Under the pieces are notes generated by a model. That model saw nothing but the letters and a program-made list of their open reading frames with translations. It was not told the origin of the DNA and did no database searches. A program made the translations under genes and the position numbers. A stretch of DNA of 64,000 nucleotides from Deltaproteobacteria bacterium (GTDB taxonomy: Bacteria > Desulfobacterota > Desulfobulbia > Desulfobulbales > Desulfurivibrionaceae). The stretch is from positions 22,956-86,955 of the forward strand of contig JAJZPC010000002.1 in the NCBI GenBank assembly GCA_021811385.1, given 5' to 3'. Positions 7,125 to 17,399 of this stretch are shown in pieces. How positions within the stretch are numbered: the stretch's first letter is position 1; each line of letters starts with the position of its first letter.

Positions 7125-8588
7125 TCAGCTCAGTTTGGGTTTTTTCCGGAATTTTGAAGGGAGAATCCCCATCTGCTCGCGATACTTGGCCACGGTGCGG
7201 CGGGCCAGCTTGATATCCTCCTTGGCGAAGATATCGGCGATGGCATTGTCGCTCAAAGGGTCCTGGTGGTCTTCGCCGGCGATGATGGTGCGGATGCGCT
7301 CCTTGATGGATTCCGAGGCCATGGCGTCGCCGCCGTCGTGACGGCTGATGGAGGAGTTGAAGAAGTACTTCAGCTCAAAGGTGCCCTGGGGAGTGTGCAC
7401 GTACTTGTTGCTGGTCACCCGGCTGATCGTGGATTCGTGCATGCCGAGATCCTCGGCCACGTCCCGGAGGACCAGGGGCTTGAGAAAGGCGATTCCTTTT
7501 TCAAAAAAATCGTACTGAAACTTGAGCAGCGACTCCACCACCCGGTAGATGGTGCGCTGCCGCTGATGAATGCTTTTTATCAGCCACAGAGCCGATTTCA
7601 GTTTGTCCTGCACATAATTCTTGGTGTCGGCCGGGGCGCCGGAATCCTTTTTCAGGATATCCTTGTAATAGTTGCTGACCTTGAGGCGGGGCAACCCTTC
7701 ATCGTTGAGCAAAATGACATACTCCCCGCCGATCTTGTGCACATAGACATCCGGGATGATGTACTGGGGCTCGTCCTCGGAATAGATTCTGCCCGGGTGC
7801 GGGTCCAGCTCGGTGATCACCTTGATTGCCGCGAGGATTTCCTCGATGGGGCGGCCCGTCCCCCTGGCAATGGCGGCAAAATTGCGGTTTTCCAGGGTAT
7901 GCAGATGCTCGCGCACTATAATGGCGGCCAGAGACCCGCCAAGCCCCAGGCGGCCGAGCTGCAGCAGCAGGCAATCCTTGAGATCCCGGGCTCCGACCCC
8001 GGCCGGGTCCATCTCCTGGACCACACCGATCATCCGATGGGCCAGTTCCGGATCGCAGCCCGTGCCCTGGACGATCTCCGCCTCCGTCACCTCCAGGAAC
8101 CCGTCCCTGTCAAGATTGCCGATGACGAAATGCCCGACCTCCTTTTCCTCATCGGTGAGATGAGAAAGGGTCAGTTGCCAGGAAAGATGGGAATGAAGGT
8201 CCGGTTTGGTGGTCAGGATGTCAAGGCGGGAGGGCAGGTCGTTGTCGTCCTTGCCCCGGGCGGAGAAACCGCTTTCATACTCATTGCTGTAATTTTCCCA
8301 GTCGATTTCCCTTAACGAGGAATCGCTTTCCATCTGGACCTCGGTAGTCCTTTCCGGCTCGGGCAGGGGGGCGTCAAGCGCCTCGTGACCATGCCCCTCC
8401 AGCTCTGCCTCGGGCTGGTCCGGGCTTTCCGTTATTTCTTCCAGCACCGGATTGATCTCGATTTCCTGCTGGATCGTTTCGGCAAGCTCAAGCCGGGAAA
8501 GCTGCAGCAACTTGATCGCCTGCTGCAACTGGGGGGTCATCACCAGTTGCTGGCTGAGTTTCAGTTGCTGTCGCAGTTCAAGGGCCAT
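7125..8588 (-). CDS. rpoN: RNA polymerase sigma-54 factor
   Basis: 487 residues. Region I is glutamine/leucine-rich (LRQQLKLSQQLVMTPQLQQAIKLLQLSRLEL) and is the activator- and core-interacting domain. An acidic region II (about residues 55-110) follows, then the core-binding and HTH region, and the C-terminal RpoN box (ARRTVAKYREQMGIL) that reads the -24 element. The factor directs transcription from -24/-12 promoters with AAA+ activators. Within this window it is the expected partner of the activator at 36991-38379 and of the promoter at 41490-41507. The position behind lptB is typical. Confidence 0.97.
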   Translation of the reverse strand: MALELRQQLKLSQQLVMTPQLQQAIKLLQLSRLELAETIQQEIEINPVLEEITESPDQPEAELEGHGHEALDAPLPEPERTTEVQMESDSSLREIDWENYSNEYESGFSARGKDDNDLPSRLDILTTKPDLHSHLSWQLTLSHLTDEEKEVGHFVIGNLDRDGFLEVTEAEIVQGTGCDPELAHRMIGVVQEMDPAGVGARDLKDCLLLQLGRLGLGGSLAAIIVREHLHTLENRNFAAIARGTGRPIEEILAAIKVITELDPHPGRIYSEDEPQYIIPDVYVHKIGGEYVILLNDEGLPRLKVSNYYKDILKKDSGAPADTKNYVQDKLKSALWLIKSIHQRQRTIYRVVESLLKFQYDFFEKGIAFLKPLVLRDVAEDLGMHESTISRVTSNKYVHTPQGTFELKYFFNSSISRHDGGDAMASESIKERIRTIIAGEDHQDPLSDNAIADIFAKEDIKLARRTVAKYREQMGILPSKFRKKPKLS

Positions 8589-8746
8589 GTCCGCCGAAAT
8601 CCTTTGCTACAAAAGATACACAGGGTGCAGCGCGGGATTGCGCAGCCCTTGTCTGAGTATAATACTCCATGACGGCAAGGTTTTTGCAAGAAGAATTTAG
8701 GGGAACAAAGAAAGAAGGGATATTTTGTTACGATGGCTGACAGAAA

Positions 8747-8854
8747 GAAACCGCCCAGCAGTGCCGCAGATGCTAGGAAGAGGCCGGCGAAGTGTGCTAT
8801 ATTGCACACGAGCCGACCGATGACAACGCAGATGCGGTGCTGCTGGGCGGTTTC
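8747..8854 (-). repeat. Stop-adjacent hairpin element, copy B (behind lptB)
   Basis: A 108-bp element with outer arms GAAACCGCCCAGCAG and CTGCTGGGCGGTTTC, perfectly complementary but different in sequence from copy A (compensated changes). The core is nearly identical to copy A (CCGCAGATGCTAGGAAGAG, TGTGC/GCACA loop stem, GCAGATGCGGTG). On the minus strand it starts on the last base of the lptB stop codon. It fills the lptB-rpoN gap together with about 150 bp in which no gene is seen. Confidence 0.85.
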
Positions 8855-9576
8855 TACAGGGTAAAGTTTTCTCCGAGGTACATCCGCCGGGCTTCCTCGC
8901 TGCCCACAATCGCTTCGGCGTCGCCATGGATCAGGATCTTTCCCTGGCTGACGATATAGGCATGATCACAGACGGAAAGGGTTTCCCGGACATTGTGATC
9001 GGAGATCAGCACCCCCAGGCCGCGGGTTTTCAGATTGCCGATGATCTGCTGGAGATCGGCCACCGATAACGGATCGATCCCGGCAAAGGGCTCGTCCAGC
9101 AAAATAAAATGCGGATTGGTGGCCAGGGCCCGCATGATCTCCACCCGGCGGCGTTCGCCCCCGGAGAGGGAATGACCCCGGTTGCCGGCCAGATGGCTGA
9201 TCTTCAGGTCTTCCATGAGCTGGCCGACCCGGGTGTTGATCTCTTTTTTGGCAAGACCGAGCGGCTCAAGGACGATGCGGACATTTTCCTCCACGGTGAG
9301 TTTTTTAAAGACCGAGGACTCCTGCGGCAGATAGGAGAGTCCCTTGACTGCCCGCTGGTGGATGGGCAGGGAGGTGATATCCTCGCCATCGAGCAGGATC
9401 ACGCCTGCGTCCGGCCGGACAAAACCGGCAATGGCATAGAAGGTGGTGGTTTTTCCGGCCCCGTTCGGACCGAGCAACCCGACCACCGTGCCGGTCTCAA
9501 CCCGCAGGCTGATCCCGTCGACAACCGTCCGGTTTTTATAGCGTTTGACAATCTCTTGTGTTTCGAGAACAGACAA
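8854..9576 (-). CDS. lptB: LPS export ABC transporter ATP-binding protein LptB
   Basis: 240 residues, the standard LptB size, reading from a TTG at 9576 with a GGAGG site five bases upstream. The open frame extends further, but that part overlaps lptA and lacks homology-like features. Walker A ([12 protein letters not shown]), Q-loop, the ABC signature ([15 protein letters not shown]), Walker B ([13 protein letters not shown]) and the switch histidine (SDHNVRETL) are all present. LptB powers extraction of lipopolysaccharide from the inner membrane together with LptFG. It follows lptA with a 14-nt gap and is therefore in one operon with it. Confidence 0.95.
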   Translation of the reverse strand: MSVLETQEIVKRYKNRTVVDGISLRVETGTVVGLLGPNGAGKTTTFYAIAGFVRPDAGVILLDGEDITSLPIHQRAVKGLSYLPQESSVFKKLTVEENVRIVLEPLGLAKKEINTRVGQLMEDLKISHLAGNRGHSLSGGERRRVEIMRALATNPHFILLDEPFAGIDPLSVADLQQIIGNLKTRGLGVLISDHNVRETLSVCDHAYIVSQGKILIHGDAEAIVGSEEARRMYLGENFTL

Positions 9577-9590
9577 GGGGGCCTCCGTCT

Positions 9591-10148
9591 TTACTGTTGC
9601 TGACCGCTCTGCGGCCCTTCGCCGCCGGGATAGAAAAAGGCCTTGACCCGCTCGCCTTTTTTCTCGCCCCGTTCCACGATGCTCTTGCCCTGGTCGAGGA
9701 AAACGACAACGGTGTGGCCGGTAACCAGGTTGTTGTCCTGCCAAACCTTGCTGTTGCCGATGAGAATCATCTTGCGCTCGGCCTCGTAATACTCCATTTT
9801 GTCGCCGGTGCCGGTCATCCCGTCATTCTGGATTTCCACGTTGCCCGAGGCAAACAACTTTTTGAGACTCCGCTCCTCGCTCTGGGGCAATTTGGCTTTT
9901 TCCTCGTTGGAAAGATAATATACCGTCATTTCCGCGGCGCGGATCACCAACTGGCCCTGCTTGGCATCCACGTTTCCGGAAAAAAGAACCGCATTGTCAT
10001 TCTTCATGGAAACCATGCGGTCCGCCTCGACATGAATCGGCGGCTTGTTGCTTGCCGGGGCAGAGGCAGGCGCAGCCAAACAGGGGGCGGCGAGCAGAAG
10101 GGGGGCCACAAGCGAAATCCGGCGGAAAATACGCAGCAATGGTTTCAT
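9591..10148 (-). CDS. lptA: LPS transport periplasmic protein LptA
   Basis: 185 residues from the ATG at 10148, chosen over an upstream ATG because it gives a clean signal peptide ([26 protein letters not shown]) and has an AAGGA site. The mature part is an OstA/LptA beta-jellyroll ([34 protein letters not shown], then [26 protein letters not shown]). It forms the periplasmic bridge carrying LPS from LptC to LptD. The C terminus is Gln-rich. No lptC is visible upstream, where divergent argB begins, so LptC must be encoded elsewhere. Confidence 0.9.
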   Translation of the reverse strand: MKPLLRIFRRISLVAPLLLAAPCLAAPASAPASNKPPIHVEADRMVSMKNDNAVLFSGNVDAKQGQLVIRAAEMTVYYLSNEEKAKLPQSEERSLKKLFASGNVEIQNDGMTGTGDKMEYYEAERKMILIGNSKVWQDNNLVTGHTVVVFLDQGKSIVERGEKKGERVKAFFYPGGEGPQSGQQQ

Positions 10149-10376
10149 ATTTTTTAGGTTCCTTATGGTGCTGATGAACTCTGAATATATAAAGATACCA
10201 GCATCAGGGGTTCTCGGCAATCGCTTTGCCGGAAACGAGCGACTGTTTTTTGCCTGCCTATCTTCTTTACAGATTGCCGCCGGCAGTATATATCTTGCGT
10301 ACTATCAAGACAATGCGGCTGATTTTTTCCGGAAAATCCAGCCTCCAGACCACTCAACCATTACAGACAGATTGCC

Positions 10377-11255
10377 ATGCTCACAGGTATCGAAAAAGCC
10401 AAAACCCTCATCGAGTCCTTGCCGTACATCAAGAAATTTTACGGCAAAACCGTGGTCATCAAATACGGCGGCCATGCCATGGTGGACGAGGAACTAAAAA
10501 AGAGCTTCGCCCTGGACATCATCTTGATGAAATACGTCGGCATCAACCCGGTGGTGGTGCATGGCGGCGGCCCGCAGATCAACAAATTCCTGAACAAGAT
10601 GAATATCAAGAGCGATTATGTGCAGGGCATGCGGATCACCGACGGCGAAACCATGGACGTGGTGGAGATGGTCCTGGTGGGCAAGGTGAACAAGGAGATC
10701 GTCAGCCTGATCAACTTCCACGGCGGCAAGGCCGTTGGCCTTTCCGGCCGCGACGGCGACCTGATCAAGGCGAAAAAAATGCAGCTCATGAAGGCGCAGG
10801 CCGAAAACACCCCGCCGGAAATCATCGACATCGGCCGGGTGGGGGAGGTGACCATGGTCAACCCGCAGATCCTGCACACCCTGGACGCCCAGGACTTTAT
10901 CCCGGTCATCGCTCCGGTGGGCGTGGGCGAAGACGGGCAGGCGTACAACATCAACGCCGATCTCGTGGCCGGAGCCATCGCCACCCATCTCAAGGCGGAA
11001 AAGCTCATCCTGCTCACCGACGTGGCCGGGGTCTTGGACAAGGAGGGCACGCTCATCTCCTCCATGACCTGCGACGCAGCGGATCAATACATCAAGGACG
11101 AGGTCATCGGCGGCGGCATGATCCCCAAGGTCAAGTGCTGCCAGGGCGTGGTCCGCGCCGGAGTGGGCAAGGCGCACATCATCGACGGCAGGGTGGAGCA
11201 TGCCATTCTGCTCGAAATGTTCACCCAGCAAGGCGTGGGAACCGAGGTGGTATGA
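10377..11255 (+). CDS. argB: Acetylglutamate kinase
   Basis: 292 residues, amino-acid kinase fold. It has the phosphate-binding [12 protein letters not shown] near residue 30, [17 protein letters not shown], an N-acetylglutamate-binding [20 protein letters not shown], and a C-terminal [10 protein letters not shown] loop. It catalyses the second step of arginine synthesis. The long N-terminal helix ([20 protein letters not shown]) is the kind seen in arginine-inhibited hexameric forms, so feedback inhibition is likely (inferred). It opens the arg run and overlaps argD by ATGA. Confidence 0.96.
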   Translation: MLTGIEKAKTLIESLPYIKKFYGKTVVIKYGGHAMVDEELKKSFALDIILMKYVGINPVVVHGGGPQINKFLNKMNIKSDYVQGMRITDGETMDVVEMVLVGKVNKEIVSLINFHGGKAVGLSGRDGDLIKAKKMQLMKAQAENTPPEIIDIGRVGEVTMVNPQILHTLDAQDFIPVIAPVGVGEDGQAYNINADLVAGAIATHLKAEKLILLTDVAGVLDKEGTLISSMTCDAADQYIKDEVIGGGMIPKVKCCQGVVRAGVGKAHIIDGRVEHAILLEMFTQQGVGTEVV

Positions 11256-12454
11256 TGACGAATGCGGAATGGATCGAAAAAAGCAATGGTTCTTTCATGA
11301 CCACCTATGGCCGGTACCCGGCGGTGATGGTCGAGGGGCGGGGCTGCCTGCTCAAGGACGCCGACGGCAGGGAATATCTGGATTGCCTGGCCGGCATCGC
11401 AGTCTGCAGCCTGGGCCACTGCCATCCGGCGATCACCGAGGCGATCTGCCGCCAGGCCTCCACCCTGGTGCATGTCTCCAACCTCTACCACACAATGCCG
11501 CAAACCGAGCTGGCCGGGCTGCTGATCAGCCATTCCTTTGCAGACCGGGTGTTTCTGTGCAACTCCGGGGCCGAGGCCAACGAAGCCGCGATCAAGCTGG
11601 CGCGCAAGGCAAGCCCCGCCGGAAAATACGAGATCATCTCCCTGGCCGGCTCGTTTCACGGCCGGACCCTGGCCACCGTGGCCGCCACGGGGCAGGAGAA
11701 ATTCCACCAGGGGTTCGAACCGCTGCCCCAGGGGTTCCGGCATGCGCCCTTCGGCGATCTCAACGCCCTGGAGGCGATGATTGGCCCGGAGACCTGCGCC
11801 ATTCTCTGCGAGCCCTTGCAGGGAGAAGGCGGGGTGCGACCATTGCCCCCTGAGTATCTGGCCGGTATCCGCCAGCTCTGCGACACGCACAATCTGCTCT
11901 TGATCTTTGATGAGATCCAGGTGGGCATGGGCAGAAGTGGCACCCTCTTTGCCTACGAGCAGTGCGGGGTGACCCCCGACATCCTTACCCTGGCCAAGGC
12001 CCTGGGCAACGGCTTGCCCATCGGCGCCATGCTGGCCAAGGAACCGGTGGCCAAGGCCTTCGAGCCGGGCAGCCACGCCTCGACCTTCGGCGGCAACCCG
12101 GTGGTCTGCGCCGCTGCGGTGGCCACCGTGCGGATCATGCTGGAAGATGGTTTTCTCGCCGAGGTCCAGGCAAAAGGCGCTTATCTGGCAGAGCGCCTCA
12201 CCGGGCTGGCCGAAAAATATCCGGCCATGGCAACCCCTGCCCGGGGGCTTGGCCTGATCCAGGGGCTGCCCCTGACCGAGGCGTGGCTTGACAAGGGTCC
12301 GGCCATGGTCAACCTCCTCTTTGAAAAAGGGGTGCTCCTCAACTTTGCCGGAGGCAAGGTGCTGCGCTGTCTGCCGCCGCTCATCATCAGCCGCGCCGAG
12401 ATAGATCGGTTGATCCAGGCCCTGGACGAGGTCTTTGCCGAGCTGAGCCGATAG
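11252..12454 (+). CDS. argD: Acetylornithine aminotransferase
   Basis: 400-residue class III PLP aminotransferase. The substrate and cofactor elements [51 protein letters not shown] and [18 protein letters not shown] (PLP lysine) follow in the expected order. It converts N-acetylglutamate semialdehyde to N-acetylornithine. In bacteria with dap genes it can also serve as succinyl-diaminopimelate aminotransferase. The start overlaps the argB stop by 4 nt, so it is translationally coupled. Confidence 0.95.
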   Translation: MMTNAEWIEKSNGSFMTTYGRYPAVMVEGRGCLLKDADGREYLDCLAGIAVCSLGHCHPAITEAICRQASTLVHVSNLYHTMPQTELAGLLISHSFADRVFLCNSGAEANEAAIKLARKASPAGKYEIISLAGSFHGRTLATVAATGQEKFHQGFEPLPQGFRHAPFGDLNALEAMIGPETCAILCEPLQGEGGVRPLPPEYLAGIRQLCDTHNLLLIFDEIQVGMGRSGTLFAYEQCGVTPDILTLAKALGNGLPIGAMLAKEPVAKAFEPGSHASTFGGNPVVCAAAVATVRIMLEDGFLAEVQAKGAYLAERLTGLAEKYPAMATPARGLGLIQGLPLTEAWLDKGPAMVNLLFEKGVLLNFAGGKVLRCLPPLIISRAEIDRLIQALDEVFAELSR

Positions 12455-12522
12455 CCCCATCTTTTTTCGACGAAAAATCCCTTTGCAAAAAAAAAGTTTT
12501 TTTGTATGACTTGTAGTTTGGC

Positions 12523-12581
12523 CCAACCAGAGGGAGGCAGTGTCCGTTTCCCTCTGGCAATGGTTGGACTGACATTTTTTT
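12523..12581 (+). terminator. Terminator-like hairpin between argD and argF
   Basis: An imperfect stem (CCAACCAGAGGGA against TCCCTCTGG, then GGTTGG) is followed after about seven bases by a seven-T run. A second hairpin (ATCCTGCC/GGCAGGAT, 12597-12627) lies just before argF. Together they could stop or attenuate transcription within the arg run. No leader peptide rich in Arg codons is obvious. Confidence 0.5.
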
Positions 12582-12692
12582 GAGCCGGCCTCCTGGATCC
12601 TGCCCCGCGCCGTGTTCCCGGCAGGATGTCCTGAGCAAAAAGAGAGCTTTCCCCGGAACCGCGAGGGAGAGGTTGGCAGAGAGAACAAAACC

Positions 12693-13604
12693 ATGACACA
12701 GCATCTACTGGCATTACAGGACTTCAGCAAAGAGCAGCTTGGCGCCTACATCGAAAAGGCCCTGCTGCTTAAGAAAGAAGCCAAGGCAGGAATCCGCCAC
12801 CAGCAGCTGGCCGGAAAAACCGTGGCCCTCATCTTTGAAAAGCCCTCCACCCGGACCAGGGTCTCCTTTGAGGCCGCCATGTATGGGTTGGGCGGCCAGG
12901 TGATCTATCTCTCCGGCCGGGACACCCAACTGGCCCGCAACGAGCCCCTCAAGGACATGGCCCGGGTCATGGCCCGATATGTGGACGGCATGGTCGTGCG
13001 CACCTATGGCCAGGCCATTGTCGACGAGCTGGCCGGATATTCCTCGGTGCCGGTGATCAACGCCCTCACCGATCTGCACCATCCCTGCCAGGTGCTGAGC
13101 GACATCATGACCGTGATCGAGCACAAGGGCGAGGTGGCTAAGCTTCATGTCGCCTGGCTGGGCGACGGCAACAACATGGCCAACTCCTGGATCCAGGCCG
13201 CGGCCCGTTTCGGCTTCGCCCTGACCCTGGCGTGTCCTGCGGGTTATGATCCCAATCCCGCCATTCTCGCGGCGGCCCAAGCCGTGGCAAGCAAGCCCAT
13301 CCGGGTGGTGCGCGACCCGGTGGAGGCGGTGCGGGAGGCGGACGTGATCAATACCGACGTCTGGGCCAGCATGGGCCAGGAGTCCGAGCAGGAGGCGCGG
13401 ATCACGGTGTTCCGGCCGTATCAGGTGAATGCTGCCCTGGTGGCGCAAGCCAGGCCGGGGGCCATTGTCCTCCACTGCCTACCGGCCCACCGCGACGAGG
13501 AAATCTCCGAAGAGGTGCTGGAGGGACCGCAATGCGTCGCCTTTGACCAGGCCGAGAACAAGCTCCATATCCACAAGGCCATTCTGGCCATGCATCTGGC
13601 CTGA
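12693..13604 (+). CDS. argF: Ornithine carbamoyltransferase
   Basis: 303 residues. The carbamoyl-phosphate loop FEKPSTRTRVSFE, the HHPCQVLSD motif, the ornithine-side DVWASMGQE and the C-terminal HCLPAHR are all intact. It makes citrulline in the cytoplasm. The ATG at 12693 is selected; the frame is open upstream, but those residues fall in the hairpin region and resemble nothing. The gap to argD is 238 nt with two hairpins, so argF may have its own promoter. Confidence 0.96.
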   Translation: MTQHLLALQDFSKEQLGAYIEKALLLKKEAKAGIRHQQLAGKTVALIFEKPSTRTRVSFEAAMYGLGGQVIYLSGRDTQLARNEPLKDMARVMARYVDGMVVRTYGQAIVDELAGYSSVPVINALTDLHHPCQVLSDIMTVIEHKGEVAKLHVAWLGDGNNMANSWIQAAARFGFALTLACPAGYDPNPAILAAAQAVASKPIRVVRDPVEAVREADVINTDVWASMGQESEQEARITVFRPYQVNAALVAQARPGAIVLHCLPAHRDEEISEEVLEGPQCVAFDQAENKLHIHKAILAMHLA

Positions 13605-13649
13605 GAACAGGCCACAACCGAAGACAAGCACTCTGGGAGAACACGGCCA

Positions 13650-14861
13650 ATGGCTGCCAATATAAACAAGATCGTTCTCGCCTATTCCGGCGGGTTGGAC
13701 ACCTCGGTTATCCTTAAATGGTTGCGGGAAGAGTATCAGGTTCCGGTGGTCGCCTTTGCCGCCGATGTGGGCCAGGAGGAGGATTGGGACAAGGTGCGGG
13801 CCAAGGGTATGGCCACCGGCGCCGAGAAGGTGATCATCTCCGACCTGCGCGAAGAGTTTGTCCGCGACTATGTCTTCCCGGCCTTCCGGGCCAACGCCAT
13901 CTACGAGGGCTCCTACCTCTTGGGCACCTCCCTGGCCAGGCCGGTCATCGCCCGGGAACAGGTGAGGATCGCCGAGGCGGAAGGGGCGGATGCCGTGAGC
14001 CACGGCGCCACTGGCAAGGGCAACGACCAGGTCCGCTTCGAGCTGACCTATCTGGCCTTAAACCCCAGGCTGACCATCATCGCGCCCTGGCGGATCTGGG
14101 ATCTCAACTCCCGGACCAAGCTCATGGCCTATGCGGAAAAGCACGCCATCCCCGTGCCGGTGACCAAGGAGAAGCCTTACAGCTCCGACGAGAATCTTCT
14201 GCACATCAGCTTTGAGGGCGGCATCCTGGAAGATCCGTGGAACGAGCCGGAGGAGTCCATGTTCAAGCTCTCCGTCTCCCCGGAAAAAGCCCCGGACACA
14301 CCGACCTATATCGAGATGGAGTTTGCGGGCGGCAACCCGGTGGCCATCAATGGCGAGAAGCTCAGCCCTGCGGCCATGCTGGCCCGCCTCAACGCCCTGG
14401 GCGGCGCCAACGGCATCGGCCGCTTGGACATGGTGGAGAACCGCTTCGTGGGCATGAAATCCCGCGGGGTGTACGAAACCCCGGGCGGCACCATATTGCG
14501 TTGCGCTCACCGCGATCTCGAAACCATCACCCTGGACCGCGAGGTCATGAAGATCCGCGACAGCCTGATCCCCCGCTATGCCGAGCTCGTTTACAACGGC
14601 TTCTGGTTCTCGCCGGAGATGAAGCTGCTGCAAAAGACCATGGACAATGCGCAGGAAACCGTGAACGGCGTGGTGCGGCTCAAGCTGATCAAGGGCAACT
14701 GCATCCCGGTGGGGCGCAAATCCGATCAGTCGCTCTACCAGGAAAGCTTTGCCACCTTTGAGGAAGACCAGGTCTACACCCAATCGGATGCCGGCGGCTT
14801 TATCCGCCTCAACGCCCTGCGGTTGACCATCCAGGCCCTGGTGGAAAAGAAGAAGAAATAA
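13650..14861 (+). CDS. argG: Argininosuccinate synthase
   Basis: 403 residues, usual length. The N-type ATP pyrophosphatase P-loop is seen as AYSGGLDTS near residue 11. [16 protein letters not shown] and the citrulline/aspartate-binding regions follow. It joins citrulline and aspartate with ATP hydrolysis. It is 45 nt after argF and 24 nt before argH, consistent with one transcript. Confidence 0.97.
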   Translation: MAANINKIVLAYSGGLDTSVILKWLREEYQVPVVAFAADVGQEEDWDKVRAKGMATGAEKVIISDLREEFVRDYVFPAFRANAIYEGSYLLGTSLARPVIAREQVRIAEAEGADAVSHGATGKGNDQVRFELTYLALNPRLTIIAPWRIWDLNSRTKLMAYAEKHAIPVPVTKEKPYSSDENLLHISFEGGILEDPWNEPEESMFKLSVSPEKAPDTPTYIEMEFAGGNPVAINGEKLSPAAMLARLNALGGANGIGRLDMVENRFVGMKSRGVYETPGGTILRCAHRDLETITLDREVMKIRDSLIPRYAELVYNGFWFSPEMKLLQKTMDNAQETVNGVVRLKLIKGNCIPVGRKSDQSLYQESFATFEEDQVYTQSDAGGFIRLNALRLTIQALVEKKKK

Positions 14862-14885
14862 CTCCGGTACAAAGCAGAGACGACA

Positions 14886-16301
14886 ATGGCATCCTCTTCA
14901 CAAGAGAAGAAAAAGGCCCCGGCCAAGCTGTGGGGCGGCAGGTTCGCGGAAAAGACCGCCGCTTCGGTGGAGGCCTTCACCGCCTCCATCCACTACGACG
15001 CCAGGCTGTATAGGCACGACATCGCCGGGAGCCGGGCGCACGCCAAGATGCTCGCCAAGCAGGGGTTGATCAGCGCCAAGGAGCGGGACCAGATCGTCAA
15101 GGGGTTAGGCCAGATCGAGCGGGAGATCGAAAATGGAACCTTTGTCTTCCGGCCCGAGCTAGAAGACATCCACATGAACATCGAAAAGACTCTGGTGGAA
15201 AAGATCGGCCCGGCCGGGGAAAAGCTGCACACGGCGCGAAGCCGCAACGATCAGGTGGCCCTGGATGTGCGCCTCTATCTCCGGGAGGAATGCCGCAACC
15301 TCATCGAACTGCTCGCTGGCCTGCAAAAGGGTTTTGTGGTGCTGGCCCGCAAATACCAGCATGCGGTGATGCCCGGCTACACCCACCTGCAGCGGGCGCA
15401 GCCGGTCCTGGTGGCCCACCACATGCTGGCCTATTACGAGATGTTCGGCCGCGACCGGGAACGGTTCAGCGACGCCTTGAAACGGATCAATGTCATGCCC
15501 CTGGGCGCTGCGGCCCTGGCCGGAACCGGTCTGCCCATCGACCGGGAGTTTGTCGCCAAGGAACTGGGTTTCCCCAAGGTCACCGCCAACAGCATGGACA
15601 CCGTGGGGGACCGGGATTTCATCATCGAATTCATGTCCGCAGCCAGCCTGGTGCAGATTCACTTGAGTCGGCTCTCCGAGGAGCTGGTCCTCTGGACCAC
15701 CGAGGAGTTTTCCTTCGTGACCCTAGCGGACAGCTTCTGCACCGGCAGCTCCATCATGCCCCAGAAGAAAAACCCGGATATCCCGGAGTTGATCCGGGGC
15801 AAGAGCGGCCGGGTGGTGGGCAACCTCATGAGCCTCTTGATGCTGCTCAAGGGTCTGCCCATGACCTACAACCGCGACCTGCAGGAAGACAAGGAGCCTC
15901 TGTTCGACACGGTGGACACGGTTTCCCAGTCCGTGGCGATCATGGCCCAGTTGCTCGGCAACCTGAAGTTCAACGAGGCGCGGCTGGCCAAAGGCCTTGG
16001 CGGCGGCTACATGACCGCCACCGATCTGGCGGATTATCTGGTGCTCAAAAATATCCCCTTCCGCCAGGCCCACGCCATTGTCGGCCGCACCGTAGCGTAT
16101 GCCATCGACAAGGGTAAAGAACTCACCGAATTGACCGTCCAGGAGCTGCAAAAATTCTCCGAGGTCATCGAGGGAGATGTTTTCAAAGTGCTCTCCATCG
16201 AAGGCTCGGTTGCGAGCAGGGTCTCCCTGGGCGGCACCTCGGGCAAGATGGTGGCCAAGGCCTTGAAACGGGCGGAAAAAGAGATGGGGATAACGGCATG
16301 A
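14886..16301 (+). CDS. argH: Argininosuccinate lyase
   Basis: 471-residue fumarase/aspartase-superfamily enzyme. The signature [12 protein letters not shown] (residues about 285-296), [10 protein letters not shown] and TAHTHLQ-equivalent ([11 protein letters not shown]) are present. It splits argininosuccinate into arginine and fumarate. The N terminus has a short Lys-rich extension before LWGGRF. Its stop overlaps the start of the downstream lipoprotein gene by 4 nt. Confidence 0.97.
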   Translation: MASSSQEKKKAPAKLWGGRFAEKTAASVEAFTASIHYDARLYRHDIAGSRAHAKMLAKQGLISAKERDQIVKGLGQIEREIENGTFVFRPELEDIHMNIEKTLVEKIGPAGEKLHTARSRNDQVALDVRLYLREECRNLIELLAGLQKGFVVLARKYQHAVMPGYTHLQRAQPVLVAHHMLAYYEMFGRDRERFSDALKRINVMPLGAAALAGTGLPIDREFVAKELGFPKVTANSMDTVGDRDFIIEFMSAASLVQIHLSRLSEELVLWTTEEFSFVTLADSFCTGSSIMPQKKNPDIPELIRGKSGRVVGNLMSLLMLLKGLPMTYNRDLQEDKEPLFDTVDTVSQSVAIMAQLLGNLKFNEARLAKGLGGGYMTATDLADYLVLKNIPFRQAHAIVGRTVAYAIDKGKELTELTVQELQKFSEVIEGDVFKVLSIEGSVASRVSLGGTSGKMVAKALKRAEKEMGITA

Positions 16302-17362
16302 AGCCTGAAGCTGTCCGGATGCGCATTTTTACCCTCGCCTTGGTCGCGCTCGTCGCTTTGTCCGGCTGCGGCAAGAAGACCCGGCCAGTGCCGCCCGACA
16401 CGGTTCTGCCAGCGCCCATCAGCGACTTGAGCTATCAGCTTGACGAAAAAGGGGTAACGCTCAACTGGTCCTATCCCCGGGCAACCGTGCAGGGCGAACG
16501 GCTGCCGTACCGGATTGAAAAATTCGAGCTGTTGCGCGCGGTTATCCCTATCAAGGATTACTGCGCCGACTGCCCCATCCCCTTTGGCCCTTCCATTGAG
16601 ATCAGGGCGGAGAGCAGCGACAAGGGCAAGGTTTTCTACGAAGAAACCCTGCTCAGGCCCAATCACCGCTATGTGTACCGGGTGCGCAGCAAGGCGGGCT
16701 GGTTTGTCAGCAGCGATGATTCCAACACCGTTTCGGTGGTCTGGGATACCCCCCTCCTTGCGCCTCTCAATTTCACGGTCGAAGAAAGCGACAAGGCCAT
16801 TACCCTGCGCTGGCAAGCGCCTGCGGGGCTGTTGGATGGGACCCCGGTTTCCGACCCGATCCGCTATCAGGTTTTCCGCTCGACCGATGGCGGCGAGACC
16901 TTTACCGAAATGCCGGGCGGACTGAGCGAGGGTTTGACCTTTACGGATAAAGGGCTGCGCAATGGCAAGGCCTACGTCTACAAGGTGCGGGCCATGCGGC
17001 TGCATGCGGGGACCACGGCGGCAGGGATGACCAGTGAGCCCTTGAGCGCAACGCCGCGCGACCTCACCCCTCCGGCGCCGCCCCAAAAGGTGCGCGCCGT
17101 GGCCAGCGGCACCGGGGTCAAGATTCTCTGGGAGACGGTTGCCGAACCCGATCTGGCAGGCTTTCGCATCTACCGCCGCGCAGCCAAAAGCTCGACCCCG
17201 AAACCCATCGGCCAGGTGGACGGGGCAGGCCTTTCCTTTGAGGATGCAAAAGCGCCCAAGGAAAGAGGGCTCTGGTATTACTCGGTCACCGCCTTTGACC
17301 AAGCCAGGCCTGCCAACGAAAGCACCTACTCCATGGAAGCCACCTACGAGGTGGCGGAGTAA
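16298..17362 (+). CDS. Fibronectin type III-like lipoprotein
   Basis: 354 residues. A signal peptide ends in the lipobox LSGCG, with the lipidated Cys near residue 24. The mature protein has three FN3-like beta-sandwich modules (PAPISDLSYQLDEKGVTLNWSY, PLNFTVEESDKAITLRW, PPQKVRAVASGTGVKILW), each starting with Pro and containing a conserved Trp. It is probably anchored in the periplasm or outer membrane as a binding scaffold. It overlaps argH by ATGA and precedes lysA, an arrangement known from other delta-proteobacteria, yet it has no evident biosynthetic role. A second Met at 16319 also gives a valid lipoprotein signal. Confidence 0.8.
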   Translation: MKPEAVRMRIFTLALVALVALSGCGKKTRPVPPDTVLPAPISDLSYQLDEKGVTLNWSYPRATVQGERLPYRIEKFELLRAVIPIKDYCADCPIPFGPSIEIRAESSDKGKVFYEETLLRPNHRYVYRVRSKAGWFVSSDDSNTVSVVWDTPLLAPLNFTVEESDKAITLRWQAPAGLLDGTPVSDPIRYQVFRSTDGGETFTEMPGGLSEGLTFTDKGLRNGKAYVYKVRAMRLHAGTTAAGMTSEPLSATPRDLTPPAPPQKVRAVASGTGVKILWETVAEPDLAGFRIYRRAAKSSTPKPIGQVDGAGLSFEDAKAPKERGLWYYSVTAFDQARPANESTYSMEATYEVAE

Positions 17363-17399
17363 TACCTGTTTATTGCCGTGTTTTTTAGGAAAACGAACC

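Noticed and set aside
9577..9744. Long N-terminal extension of lptB
   Set aside because: It overlaps the lptA coding sequence in another frame. The TTG at 9576 with GGAGG yields the standard 240-residue LptB.
10494..11231. Long antisense frames in the arg, aspS, fusA and dsr genes
   Set aside because: These are His/Gly/Gln-rich shadow frames produced by GC-rich codon use opposite well-supported genes.
12612..12692. Upstream extension of argF
   Set aside because: The frame is open but runs through intergenic hairpins; the ATG at 12693 gives the conserved N terminus.
17363..17399. Lysine riboswitch before lysA
   Set aside because: Only 37 nt separate the genes, too little for the roughly 170-nt lysine aptamer.
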